NCBI GenBank assembly: GCA_012729015.1
Contig: JAAYDY010000099.1
Span: 62,001 to 126,000 of the forward strand
Direction of reading: 5' to 3'
Source of the DNA: Phycisphaerae bacterium
Lineage (GTDB): Bacteria > Planctomycetota > Phycisphaerae > FEN-1346 > JAACEH01
DNA: 64,000 nucleotides
Positions 8,546-21,772 of the stretch are shown here, piece after piece. The notes beneath the pieces are model-generated. The model did not search any database, was not told where the DNA came from, and saw only the letters and a program-made list of their open reading frames with translations. Position 1 is the first letter of the stretch. Each line of letters begins with the position of its first letter. The position numbers were made by a program, and so were the translations under genes.

Positions 8546-9376
8546 ACTGGAGACATGCGACGGTTCGCTGTCACCTTCAGCCAACTGCCAGCGTGCATAG
8601 CTTTCGCCAGCGACCGTCTCCGGAAACCATACCATTGATCTGGCCTTCATGTCTGGAATTGACATGATGCCGGAGTGGCATGCGGGGCGGACGGCTTCCA
8701 GCAGGCAGCTGAGGAAGGAGGCCGGTGCAAGGTCGCGGAGATCATATGATCGCCAGAAGGACTTGTCGCCTGCGGGTCTTCCGGCAAGACCACCTGCTCT
8801 GTAATGGGGCCAGTACCTTATGAATGTGTGCTTTCCCAGGGACACACACCTTATCTTGTGTTTTGTCACGTGTGCGGCATCAGCGATGGCCCGCAGAGCT
8901 GTCTTGTGGGTCTCATCGGCGCAAAAAGCGCCTTGGTCGCAGATGTCATAGACAAACAGACCGGTCCATATCTCCTTAAGGGTAACATCCGTGCAGAGCC
9001 GACCATTCTCGCCAATCCGTTCCACCACGCTGCGTATCTCAGATGGCTTGACCCTTGTCTTGACCTCGATGATCGCACAGACAGAATCAGGAGTTGTGAC
9101 GAGGAGGTCGCCATCCTTGAAAAGTGTTTGCGAGTGCCGATCAACAACGAGAATGTCGATCTGTCGCGAACTCTCAGTGGGCGTCACGACAAAGCCTCTG
9201 CCGATGAGTGTGGTTTCCGGCGCGTGACGACGTATGACGGTTCGGAGCGCCGCTTCCTTGAACTCGCCGTCGGTCGGCCAGTGCGGCACAAGGTTCCGAA
9301 GACGGTCCTTGAGCGAAAACAGTTCGTTAGTGACCGATTCGTGGTACCTGCGGAAATCAGGTGGCTTGGTCTTCAT
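8540..9376 (-). CDS. DUF6602-type PD-(D/E)XK nuclease-like protein
   Basis: Protein of 278 aa. Residues 26-110 match my recollection of the DUF6602 family: an LVPHWPTDGEFKEAALR segment, then RQIDILVVD (Asp74) and AIIEVKT (Glu104, Lys106). D...ExK at this spacing is the signature of the PD-(D/E)XK nuclease fold, so a nuclease or nuclease-derived role is plausible. Members occur singly and in defence or mobile contexts. The ATG at 9376 follows GAGGAG. The gene looks less GC-rich than its neighbours and is flanked on both sides by palindromic repeats, with its TAG stop inside one of them. This points to recent acquisition. No partner methylase or helicase is adjacent. Confidence 0.7.
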   Translation of the reverse strand: MKTKPPDFRRYHESVTNELFSLKDRLRNLVPHWPTDGEFKEAALRTVIRRHAPETTLIGRGFVVTPTESSRQIDILVVDRHSQTLFKDGDLLVTTPDSVCAIIEVKTRVKPSEIRSVVERIGENGRLCTDVTLKEIWTGLFVYDICDQGAFCADETHKTALRAIADAAHVTKHKIRCVSLGKHTFIRYWPHYRAGGLAGRPAGDKSFWRSYDLRDLAPASFLSCLLEAVRPACHSGIMSIPDMKARSMVWFPETVAGESYARWQLAEGDSEPSHVSST

Positions 9377-9449
9377 GGCATGGTCTCCTCACTCATAGTT
9401 GTTGTCCACCATCGCTATGCCGGGCGCTATGGCCGCTTACTGCCACGAA

Positions 9450-9469
9450 GGGCGGTTCGCGAGCCGCCC
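9450..9469. repeat. GGGCGG palindromic repeat
   Basis: A 20-bp near-palindrome GGGCGGTTCGCGAGCCGCCC with one mismatch, followed by CTAC. Flanks GCCACGAA on the left and an ACGCGG on the right resemble those of the copy at 21719-21738. Confidence 0.75.
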
Positions 9470-9503
9470 CTACTGTGAACGCGGCTGGACGGTCTGCCCC
9501 GTG

Positions 9504-9564
9504 CGACCCTCACCGCCCCTCGCTGTCGCTCGGGGCACCTCTCCCTGCAAGCAGGGAGAGGGGT
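9504..9564 (+). repeat. CCCTCACCGCCCC intergenic repeat, copy A
   Basis: About 60 bases beginning CGACCCTCACCGCCCC and ending in a CTCTCCCTGC/GCAGGGAGAG hairpin. Two further copies lie at 10546-10606 and 21773-21832. All three share the sequence almost base for base but differ in the loop. Confidence 0.75.
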
Positions 9565-9604
9565 TCAGGGAGCGTGCTGCGCACGCGGTGATTGACGGAA
9601 ACGC

Positions 9605-9649
9605 GTGGCTGCCCCTCGACGGTGCTCGGGAACCACGTCAAGCAGCCAC
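9605..9649 (-). repeat. 45-bp conserved-core hairpin repeat, copy 1
   Basis: 8-bp arms GTGGCTGC and GCAGCCAC enclose a 29-base core that, on the minus strand, differs at only one base from the core of the copy at 45761-45805. It begins right after the stop codon of the creatininase-family gene. Confidence 0.85.
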
Positions 9650-9650
9650 C

Positions 9651-10421
9651 CTACTCACCGCCGCGCCGGGCGATCACCCGTTGGCGGGCCTCGGCGACGA
9701 ACTGGTCGGCCAGTTGGCGGCCGAAGTCGGCGGTGGCGGCCAGGGGATCGTCGCCGAGGATGCCCATGTGCAGGGCGCCCGACGGGTCCAGTTCCGACAG
9801 GTCGGCGAGGCCGGGGCACAGGTGGAGCATGAGCGACGTTTCGCGGACGGCGGCATGGTCTTCGCCGCCCGGAATGCCGAGGCGGAGCACCTCGGCGGCG
9901 CCGCCCTGGTCGCGGTAGGCCTGGGCCGCCTGGTCGAACGGGTTCCAGAGCGGCGCGTGGCCGGCGTAGGCGGCGATGCATCGGAACCCGAGCGACTCGA
10001 TCTGAAAGAGCATGTTCGTGACCAGTTCGATCCACACGCGCCATCCGCCGGCGCGGTCGAGGCGGTCGGCCTCGCGGACGAGTTGCTCGCGCGGGACGCG
10101 CATCCGTCGGGCAATCGGTTCGGTCTGGTCGCCGAGGTGCTTCGGGAAGTTCGGCGACACGGCGGGGTCGAAGACGACCTCGGCGAGGATGCGGCGATGG
10201 TCGCCCCAGTAGAGCGTGGGCATGACGAGGCCGCCGATGTCGCGGGCGGCGCGGCAGAGCAGCCCCTCGGCCTTCAGGGCGTCCAGGCCCATGGGATTCT
10301 GCACACCGTGCCATTCCAGGACGCCCAGTGGGAGCCACGCCACGGGCATCGCCTCTCGCCGCGCGACTACCTGCGACGGACGAAGACACTGGTAACGGAC
10401 CTCTTCGGCGGATTCGGGCAC
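9651..10421 (-). CDS. Creatininase-family amidohydrolase
   Basis: Protein of 256 aa. Family signs are LPLGVLEWHGVQNPMGLD near the N-terminus, aligning with the metal-binding E-x-H-G...G-x-D pattern of creatininases, and GGEDHAAVRETS in the second half, where a metal-binding glutamate is expected. The family hydrolyses cyclic or linear amides (creatinine, formamidopyrimidines such as MftE/FAPy substrates). The substrate here is unknown. I prefer the GTG at 10421, with GGAGG seven bases upstream, over the earlier GTG at 10454. The gene stands alone between repeat clusters, and its TAG stop overlaps a GTAGGGTGG repeat boundary. Confidence 0.8.
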   Translation of the reverse strand: MPESAEEVRYQCLRPSQVVARREAMPVAWLPLGVLEWHGVQNPMGLDALKAEGLLCRAARDIGGLVMPTLYWGDHRRILAEVVFDPAVSPNFPKHLGDQTEPIARRMRVPREQLVREADRLDRAGGWRVWIELVTNMLFQIESLGFRCIAAYAGHAPLWNPFDQAAQAYRDQGGAAEVLRLGIPGGEDHAAVRETSLMLHLCPGLADLSELDPSGALHMGILGDDPLAATADFGRQLADQFVAEARQRVIARRGGE

Positions 10422-10507
10422 GGCGGCACCTCCAAAGTCACGAGGGCGGGTCACCCCTCGACGAAGCTCGGGACTTGCAGCGAGCTGCCCCTACGATAAC
10501 GCAACCG

Positions 10508-10535
10508 TAGGGTGGGTCCACCGGACCCACGCGGA
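10508..10535. repeat. GTAGGGTG hairpin repeat, copy 1
   Basis: GTGGGTCC (10512-10519) and GGACCCAC (10523-10530) form a hairpin with a 3-base loop, flanked by GTAGG and GCGGA. The copy at 21611-21637 has the same flanks but different, still complementary, arms. Confidence 0.75.
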
Positions 10536-10545
10536 CTCTGGCGTT

Positions 10546-10606
10546 CGACCCTCAGCGCCCCTCGCTGAAAGCTCGGGGCACCTCTCCCTGCACGCAGGGA
10601 GAGCGG
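10546..10606 (+). repeat. CCCTCACCGCCCC intergenic repeat, copy B
   Basis: Second copy of the repeat at 9504-9564, with the CTCTCCCTGC/GCAGGGAGAG hairpin conserved and only a few base changes elsewhere. Confidence 0.75.
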
Positions 10607-10705
10607 CTGTGTTAGCTCCTCCCCACGGGTTGTTGGCTCCTCGCCCGGGTGGTTTGGTTTCTCGCCGCTACGTGTGCTGCATCATGGGAGGCCGGTTGCC
10701 TGCCT

Positions 10706-11119
10706 TCAGTCGCTATGGTGCGTCTCGGCGGCGCGGAGGCGGTTGATGGCGCGGGCCAGAGCGGCCTGGGCGCGTTCGACGTCGGTGTCGCGATGACGAT
10801 GGTGGAGGCGGTCTTCGGCCCGTTTGCGGGCGGCCCGGGCGCGATCGACGTCAATCTCGTCCGACCGCTCGGCCGCATGGGCCGTCACGGTCACCTGGTT
10901 CTCGTTCACCTCGACGACGCCCTCGGCCACGGCGACGCGTTCGGTCACCTGGCCGCCGCTTCGCAGCCGCACGACGCCGACGCCCAGCGGCGCCAGCAGC
11001 GGCGTGTGGTTGTCCAGCACGCCGAACGTGCCGTCGCGGCCGGGCAGCTCCACCTCGTGGCACTCGCGCCGATCCAGCACGCGGCGGTCGGGAGTCAGAA
11101 TGGTCACCTGTACGGACAT
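10706..11119 (-). CDS. atpC: F-type ATP synthase epsilon subunit
   Basis: Protein of 137 aa, last gene of the ATP synthase operon. The N-terminal beta-sandwich (about residues 1-85) carries typical elements (ILTPDRRVLD, LPGRDGTFGVLDNHTPLLAPL). The C-terminal helical domain (about 88-137) is Arg/Ala-rich. Epsilon belongs to the central stalk and can inhibit ATP hydrolysis through its C-terminal helices. The start is 21 bases after the beta stop. No clear terminator follows. Confidence 0.95.
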   Translation of the reverse strand: MSVQVTILTPDRRVLDRRECHEVELPGRDGTFGVLDNHTPLLAPLGVGVVRLRSGGQVTERVAVAEGVVEVNENQVTVTAHAAERSDEIDVDRARAARKRAEDRLHHRHRDTDVERAQAALARAINRLRAAETHHSD

Positions 11120-11140
11120 CGTCGGGCCTCTCCGCTGCGA

Positions 11141-13425
<2,285 letters not shown>

Positions 13426-13441
13426 AATCGTTCGCTCTCGA

Positions 13442-15010
<1,569 letters not shown>

Positions 15011-15089
15011 TTTCGAACCTCCCGAATCGAATCCGACCCGGCCCGCCGCGCCGTCGTGCACGCGTGCGGCCGCGACCGGCCTCTGGTCT

Positions 15090-15626
15090 CTATTGCAGCG
15101 ACCGGGCGAACGCCGCCAGACGGCCGCGCACCGACCCGTCGATCACCGTGTTCCCGATCCGCACCACGAGGCCCCCCAGCAACGCCGGGTCCACCTCCGT
15201 GCGGACGACCACTTTCTTGCCGAACGTGCGGCTCAGGCCCTCGGCCAGCTGCGACGCGACCTCGTCCGGCACGGCCGACGCCAGCGTCACCTTCGCTTCC
15301 ACCGAGTGGGCCAGCTCCTGCGACAGCTCGTTGTACGCCTTCACGATGTCCGGCAGGTGCAGCAGGCGCCCGCGGTCCAACAGGAAGTTCACCGCGTTGC
15401 GCACCAGCGTCAGCGCGTCCAGCCGCTCAAGCACGTCCTGAAGCGCGTTGCGCTTGTCCTCGGCCGACACTCGCGTGCTGCGCCAGAACGCCGCCAACGC
15501 TGCATCGCCCAGCACGCACTGGCACGCCAGCGACAACTGACGACCCACCTCGTCAACCTGTCCTTCCTGGACAGCCAACTCAAGGATCGCCTTGGCGTAC
15601 CGCGATGGAAGAACCATGTCTCTCAT
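15090..15626 (-). CDS. atpH: F-type ATP synthase delta subunit
   Basis: Protein of 178 aa, standard length. It begins [12 protein letters not shown], the usual OSCP/delta N-terminal helix, and ends with the beta-rich segment [26 protein letters not shown]. Delta links the top of the F1 head to the b-subunit peripheral stalk. Its ATG is 10 bases past the b stop. An ATG nine bases further in is an alternative. Confidence 0.96.
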   Translation of the reverse strand: MRDMVLPSRYAKAILELAVQEGQVDEVGRQLSLACQCVLGDAALAAFWRSTRVSAEDKRNALQDVLERLDALTLVRNAVNFLLDRGRLLHLPDIVKAYNELSQELAHSVEAKVTLASAVPDEVASQLAEGLSRTFGKKVVVRTEVDPALLGGLVVRIGNTVIDGSVRGRLAAFARSLQ

Positions 15627-15636
15627 GACTGACCGA

Positions 15637-16548
15637 TCAGTTCTTGGTATCGACCTTGTCCAGCTTGCTCAGAAAATCGTTGACCAGGTGCCGGTTGTCT
15701 TCGTCCCGGACCTCGCGGCCGAGAATCTTGCGCGCCAACTCCACACTCAGGCCGCCGATCTCGTTGCGAAGATCGCGACGCACCTTCTCGGCCGTCGCTT
15801 CCAGCTCCTGTTTCGTCCGCGCGATCACCTTCTCCGACTCCTGCTTCGCCACATCCACAATCCGCTGACGCTCGGCCTGACCCTCGCGGCGGCCCTCGGC
15901 GATCAGCTCCTGACGCTCCTGCTTCGACCCCAGCAGCATCTCGTCGTACTTGCTCTTCAGCGCCGTGGCGTCCTCGTGCTTGCGGGCCGCCTGCTCCAGA
16001 TCCGACGCGATCGTCGCCGCCCGGTCGTCCAGCACCTTCAGGATCGGTTCCCACAGCAGCAGATACAGAATGATCAGCAGGCCCGCGAAGTTGACCACGG
16101 TCAGGACCAGCGTGAAGTCGAAGACGATCAGCCCGCCCGGACCCTTGACATGCACCGTCGCCTGATCGGCGGAGGCCTCTTTCTCGGGCGCGAGAACGTG
16201 GTCCCACAGATTCTGTGTGATCTTCGTTTCGACAGGCAGTTCCACGTCGTGAATCGCGTGCCCGATGACCGCCGGGTTCAATGTGGCCTTCGGCCCGTCA
16301 TCGGTGGCCACCACCTGGATGCCGGCCAGGGCCAGCGCGTTGACGATCTCGGTCGTCGCGGGCTTGCCCTGCAACCACGATACCTTCAGCGGTTGCGTGA
16401 GCTCGGAGCCCACCAGGCTCGGGTCCAGCGTGCGCAGCCGCCCGCCCTCGGCGTCGGTGGTGCGGCCGCTGTGGACGAAGAACACCACGACCAGCGCCAC
16501 ATAGAGCAAGGCGAGGACTTTGAGGACTCGCTTCTTGTTCGGGTTCAT
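15637..16548 (-). CDS. atpF: F-type ATP synthase b subunit with long N-terminal extension
   Basis: Protein of 303 aa, almost twice the usual b. A first membrane helix (about residues 7-26) is followed by about 100 soluble residues, presumably outside the cytoplasmic membrane. Then comes the canonical b part: membrane helix near 137-162 (VLTVVNFAGLLIILYLLLW, then EPILKVLDDR) and a long charged coiled coil to the end, the peripheral stalk that holds F1 through delta. The extension has no family I recognise. The ATG at 16548 is preferred over the GTG three codons upstream because of GAGG spacing. Only one b gene is present, so the stalk should be a homodimer. Confidence 0.9.
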   Translation of the reverse strand: MNPNKKRVLKVLALLYVALVVVFFVHSGRTTDAEGGRLRTLDPSLVGSELTQPLKVSWLQGKPATTEIVNALALAGIQVVATDDGPKATLNPAVIGHAIHDVELPVETKITQNLWDHVLAPEKEASADQATVHVKGPGGLIVFDFTLVLTVVNFAGLLIILYLLLWEPILKVLDDRAATIASDLEQAARKHEDATALKSKYDEMLLGSKQERQELIAEGRREGQAERQRIVDVAKQESEKVIARTKQELEATAEKVRRDLRNEIGGLSVELARKILGREVRDEDNRHLVNDFLSKLDKVDTKN

Positions 16549-16673
16549 CCCGTTCACACCTCACATGCTGGGCGTTTGCCGACCGGGGGCCGATGGCTCG
16601 GCGACCCGCCGCGCACCGCGCCCCGGCGCTGTGCGTCAGGGGCCGACGCGGCCGACGGCGACAAGTCCGCCGC

Positions 16674-16919
16674 CTACTGGTAGATCAGGATCAGCGCAAT
16701 GACCAGCGAGTAAATGCCGGTCGACTCCGACACGGCCTGACCGATCAGCATCGTTCGCGTCAGCAGACCTGCCTGATCCGGGCGACGCGAGATGCCTTCG
16801 CACGCCTTACCTGCGGCAAAACCCTCGCCCACGCCCGGTCCAATGGCGCCGAAACCCATCGCCAACCCTGCGCCGATGAACGCGCCGGCCTTCATGATTG
16901 CTTCCGGGATACCTTCCAT
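16674..16919 (-). CDS. atpE: F-type ATP synthase c subunit (single hairpin)
   Basis: Protein of 81 aa: two membrane helices joined by the polar loop SRRPDQ. Helix 1 carries [12 protein letters not shown] and helix 2 carries [11 protein letters not shown]. The helix-2 Glu in the SES context with Thr and Tyr after it is the Na+-type site. Helix 1 has Glu where the classic Na+ site has Gln, giving the two-carboxylate arrangement known from Fusobacterium nucleatum. I chose MEGIPEAI as the start because the sequence upstream is not c-like. It directly follows the triple-hairpin c gene, so both could enter the same rotor ring. Confidence 0.95.
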   Translation of the reverse strand: MEGIPEAIMKAGAFIGAGLAMGFGAIGPGVGEGFAAGKACEGISRRPDQAGLLTRTMLIGQAVSESTGIYSLVIALILIYQ

Positions 16920-17025
16920 CGTCTGTGCTCCTCTCCGTGATCCGCTCGTGTGTGGTGCATCCAACAGTCTCGTTCGACGCCCGCGACCGCTTGGGGCCAA
17001 CGCCCCTTCGCGCCGCCGCGGGGGG

Positions 17026-18913
<1,888 letters not shown>

Positions 18914-18927
18914 GGCGTCCGGCGACC

Positions 18928-19338
18928 CTATCCTCTTTTACGCGATTCGTAGACGGCCAGCACGATGACGGCCAGGTTGCACAGGAACAACGTGGCGGCG
19001 GCGGCAAACACCCACCGCGAGTCGCCGTCGCGTCGCGACAACAGGACCGCGGCGACCAGGGCAGCCGCCAGGATGACGTACCGTCCGGCATCCAGCAGCG
19101 GCAGCCGCGAGGCGGTCTTCTGGTCGGCCCGCGAGGCTAACCTCCGCAGGGTCCATACCTTATAGCGAAACGCGCCGACCGAGGCTGCTCCGCCTAGAAA
19201 AATGCCGCCCACAATCGGCGAGAAGCCTTGCGACATCGCAAGACCAATCACCAGGGCGGCCATCCATAGCCACAGGGCCAGCTTGGCTGCGCGGCCCTGA
19301 AATTGCTCAAACTGCCTGACGTCGGCACCCTGGGTCAC
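18928..19338 (-). CDS. atpI: ATP synthase subunit I-like protein
   Basis: Protein of 136 aa with four predicted membrane helices and an N-terminal amphipathic stretch, matching ATP synthase I proteins (PF03899-like) by size, topology and position just before a. AtpI helps assemble the c ring in some bacteria, in particular Na+-dependent ones. It begins with GTG four bases after the preceding gene's stop, indicating translational coupling. Assignment rests mainly on topology and context. Confidence 0.7.
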   Translation of the reverse strand: MTQGADVRQFEQFQGRAAKLALWLWMAALVIGLAMSQGFSPIVGGIFLGGAASVGAFRYKVWTLRRLASRADQKTASRLPLLDAGRYVILAAALVAAVLLSRRDGDSRWVFAAAATLFLCNLAVIVLAVYESRKRG

Positions 19339-19342
19339 GGGC

Positions 19343-19678
19343 TCAGTCCTTCAGCACCCCCATGATCGTCCGATACGATTGCCACACGCCTCCGGCCACG
19401 GCGAGGACCGTCAGCACAATCGTTGCAATCGGACGCGTGTCCAGCCGCCGATCCACATAGTTGCCCACCAGCCAGAAGCCGATGACGGCGATGACCATCA
19501 GCCACCCGACGGCGAAGACTCGCATGGTCCGACGCAGCATCCGTTTCTGAGCTTCGTCGGGAGTCACGTCGCCGGCCACTGGTCGCATTCCTCGCGGCGG
19601 TCCGTTCGGTTCTACACGACATCCGGGGTGTTCGGCTGCGGCGCGGCCCAACGGCCCGTTGCGCCGCCGACGCCCCAT
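19343..19678 (-). CDS. atpZ: AtpZ/AtpI-family small membrane protein
   Basis: Protein of 111 aa, first gene of the ATP synthase operon. Two membrane helices (AVGWLMVIAVIGFWLVGNYV and ATIVLTVLAVAGGVW) are joined by a short loop with DRRLDTRP, the layout of the AtpZ-type F0F1 accessory family (PF09527), proposed to serve as a Mg/Ca channel or assembly factor. The first 30 residues are basic and low-complexity. The ATG at 19588 (MRPVAGD) is an alternative, but its GAGG is too close. AAGAG seven bases before 19678 and the promoter upstream favour the longer form. Confidence 0.65.
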   Translation of the reverse strand: MGRRRRNGPLGRAAAEHPGCRVEPNGPPRGMRPVAGDVTPDEAQKRMLRRTMRVFAVGWLMVIAVIGFWLVGNYVDRRLDTRPIATIVLTVLAVAGGVWQSYRTIMGVLKD

Positions 19679-19698
19679 GGCACACTCTTAACCGCCGT

Positions 19699-19726
19699 AT
19701 TTTGTCCATCCCCCGCGATGAGTCAA
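19699..19726 (-). promoter_or_regulatory. Candidate promoter of the ATP synthase operon
   Basis: On the minus strand TTGACT (19726-19721), 16-base spacer, CAAAAT (19704-19699). Transcription would begin about 15 bases before the first start codon of the operon. Confidence 0.5.
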
Positions 19727-19831
19727 GCAAATTCGCGGTTTCCGGGGTTTCCGCCTCCGCACCCGGGTGCACGTCACGTTTGTAGGTACGCAGGCTCTCG
19801 CACCGCAGCAATGGCGGGAAGCGCGACGTAG

Positions 19832-19851
19832 GGGTCGCTCGCGAGCGACCC
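19832..19851. repeat. Perfect 20-bp palindrome
   Basis: GGGTCGCTCGCGAGCGACCC, preceded by GTAG. It is the same design as the GGGCGG palindrome 22 bases downstream but with one base-pair type exchanged in both arms (TCGC for CGGC). Confidence 0.85.
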
Positions 19852-19872
19852 GCGGGGGACAGGCCCCTGGGA

Positions 19873-19916
19873 GGGCGGCTCGCGAGCCGCCCCTACGGTT
19901 GGCGCTATTCCCAGAC
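19873..19916. repeat. Perfect GGGCGG palindrome with conserved tail
   Basis: GGGCGGCTCGCGAGCCGCCC at 19873-19892 is a perfect palindrome, followed by CTACGGTTGGCGCTATTC and CAGACC, the tail shared with the truncated copy at the window start. Confidence 0.85.
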
Positions 19917-19974
19917 CCGTGGCCCGCCACAAACGCGACATGCACCCTGCGCACCCGTCGTCAGGGGGATTTGC

Positions 19975-20003
19975 TTGACGGTCTCGGGGGCTGCGGATAT
20001 CTT
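19975..20003 (+). promoter_or_regulatory. Promoter of lysS
   Basis: TTGACG (19975-19980), 17-base spacer, TATCTT (19998-20003), about 63 bases before the TSS-proximal leader reaches the ATG at 20073. Confidence 0.6.
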
Positions 20004-20072
20004 GCCCTTTTGCATTCTGGCCCGCCGCGCGCACAGGGGCGTCCGGCGCGGCCGATGGGAGAACGTCGTCAC

Positions 20073-21599
20073 ATGAGCAGTCAACTCCAAGAGCAACGGC
20101 AGAGCAAGCTGGATCGTCTTCGCGAGATGGGGATCGACCCCTATGGGCGCCGGTTTCCGGACGCCGCGGCTGCACGCGACATCGTGGCCCGTTACGAGGC
20201 CTCCCGGCCCGCCGACGGGCACGCTGCCGACGCGGCCGCAGGGGCGGCGGCCGAGATGGTCGTCTGTGCCGCCGGGCGGCTGCTGGCCCTCCGCGATTTC
20301 GGCAAGCTCGCGTTCGCCGACCTAGTGGACGCCACAGGCAGGATTCAGGTCTGCTTCAACAAGAAGGAGCTCGGCGAGCAGTTCGAGGTCTACAAGCTCC
20401 TGGACCTGGGCGACCTCATCGGCGTCCGCGGCCCGCTCTTTACGACCCGGACCGGCGAGATCACGATCCTGATTCGCGAGCTGACGGTGCTGTGCAAGTC
20501 GCTCCTGCCGCCGCCGGAGAAGTGGCACGGCCTGGTGGACGTGGAGACGCGGTACCGCCAGCGGTACGTGGACCTGTTCGCCAATCGCGACGTGCGGGAG
20601 ACGTTCTACAAGCGCAGCCGCATCATCGCCCAGTTCCGGCGGATGCTGGATTCGTGGGGCTTCATGGAAGTCGAGACGCCGACGCTCCAGGCCGTCTATG
20701 GCGGCGCGGCGGCCCGCCCGTTCATCACGCACCACAACACGCTGGACATGGACCTGTACCTGCGGATCAGCCCGGAGCTGTACCTGAAGCGTCTGCTGGT
20801 GGGCGGCCTGGAGAAGGTCTACGAATTCAGCCGCAACTTCCGTAACGAGGGCATCTCCACGCGGCACAACCCCGAGTTCACGCTGATGGAGCTGTACCAG
20901 GCCTACGGCGACTACAACGACATGATGCGGATCACCGAGACGCTCGTGTCGAGTGCGGCGCAGGAGATTTGCGGTTCGATGAAGCTGCCGTTCCGGGACT
21001 ACGAGATCGATTACACGCCGCCGTGGCCGCGCCGGAAGTACGCCGACCTGGTGGCCGAGTACGCGGGCGTGGACATTCGCGACGAGGCGGCCGTGCGGGC
21101 CAAGGCCAAGGCCCTCGGTATCGAGGGGTCGAACAAGGCGCTGCCGGTGGTCGTCAACGAGGTGTTCGAGGCGACGGTCGAGGAGCACCTGATTCAGCCG
21201 ACGTTCGTCCTGGACTACCCGGCGGCCATCTGTCCGCTCACGCGGCGCAGCCCCGACGATCCGGACATTGCCCTGCGGTTCGAGTTGTTCGTCGCCGGCA
21301 TGGAACTGGCCAACGCCTACACCGAGCTGAACGATCCGGCCGTCCAGGAAGAGAATTTCCGCGGCCAGTTGGCCGGCGAGGCCGACGGCGAGACGATGCG
21401 CGTGATGGACGAGGATTTCGTGGCGGCCCTGAAGTACGGCATGCCGCCGGCCGGCGGTCTGGGCATCGGCATCGACCGCGTCATCATGTTGCTGACGAAT
21501 TCGCCGAGCATCCGCGACGTGATCCTGTTCCCGCTGCTTCGCGGCGGCGGGGCGGCGGTCGCCGAGACTGCGGACCAGACGCCCCCGGCCCAGGCGTAG
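20073..21599 (+). CDS. lysS: Lysyl-tRNA synthetase, class II
   Basis: Protein of 508 aa. An N-terminal OB-fold anticodon-binding domain (about residues 60-160) is followed by the class II catalytic domain with motif 2 (FRNEGISTRHNPEFT) and motif 3 (GLGIGIDRVIMLL). It charges tRNA-Lys in the cytoplasm. The ATG at 20073 is supported by GGGAG ten bases upstream. An in-frame ATG at 20055 is possible. The C-terminus has a short low-complexity tail after FPLLR. The gene has its own promoter and ends at a TAG that opens a repeat cluster. Confidence 0.97.
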   Translation: MSSQLQEQRQSKLDRLREMGIDPYGRRFPDAAAARDIVARYEASRPADGHAADAAAGAAAEMVVCAAGRLLALRDFGKLAFADLVDATGRIQVCFNKKELGEQFEVYKLLDLGDLIGVRGPLFTTRTGEITILIRELTVLCKSLLPPPEKWHGLVDVETRYRQRYVDLFANRDVRETFYKRSRIIAQFRRMLDSWGFMEVETPTLQAVYGGAAARPFITHHNTLDMDLYLRISPELYLKRLLVGGLEKVYEFSRNFRNEGISTRHNPEFTLMELYQAYGDYNDMMRITETLVSSAAQEICGSMKLPFRDYEIDYTPPWPRRKYADLVAEYAGVDIRDEAAVRAKAKALGIEGSNKALPVVVNEVFEATVEEHLIQPTFVLDYPAAICPLTRRSPDDPDIALRFELFVAGMELANAYTELNDPAVQEENFRGQLAGEADGETMRVMDEDFVAALKYGMPPAGGLGIGIDRVIMLLTNSPSIRDVILFPLLRGGGAAVAETADQTPPAQA

Positions 21600-21610
21600 G
21601 GTGAAGGGGT

Positions 21611-21637
21611 AGGGTGGCTGCTCCGCAGCCACGCGGA
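21611..21637. repeat. GTAGGGTG hairpin repeat, copy 2
   Basis: GTGGCTGC (21614-21621), loop TCC, GCAGCCAC (21625-21632), flanked by GTAGG and GCGGAA. Compared with 10508-10535 the arms differ but remain complementary. Confidence 0.75.
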
Positions 21638-21654
21638 AGGGCATGAGCGCTTCC

Positions 21655-21716
21655 CATGCCTGACGGGGCAGGCATGGCACCCGGCCGGGTGGCATGGCCA
21701 CGCTTGCGTGGCCATG
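21655..21716. repeat. Run of three different hairpin palindromes
   Basis: In 62 bases there are CATGCCTG/CAGGCATG (21655-21676), the 14-bp palindrome CACCCGGCCGGGTG (21678-21691), and the 11-bp-arm hairpin CATGGCCACGC/GCGTGGCCATG with a TT loop (21693-21716). Confidence 0.8.
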
Positions 21717-21718
21717 AA

Positions 21719-21738
21719 GGGCGGCTCGCGAGCCGCCC
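21719..21738. repeat. Perfect GGGCGG palindrome
   Basis: GGGCGGCTCGCGAGCCGCCC, identical to the palindrome at 19873-19892 and followed by CTACG. Confidence 0.9.
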
Positions 21739-21772
21739 CTACGGGTGACGCGGGGAGAAGGTTCCCGGCGTT

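Noticed and set aside
9428..10606. Repeat blocks as a possible CRISPR array
   Set aside because: Units are of different families, palindromic and irregularly spaced. There are no constant repeats with unique spacers and no cas gene.
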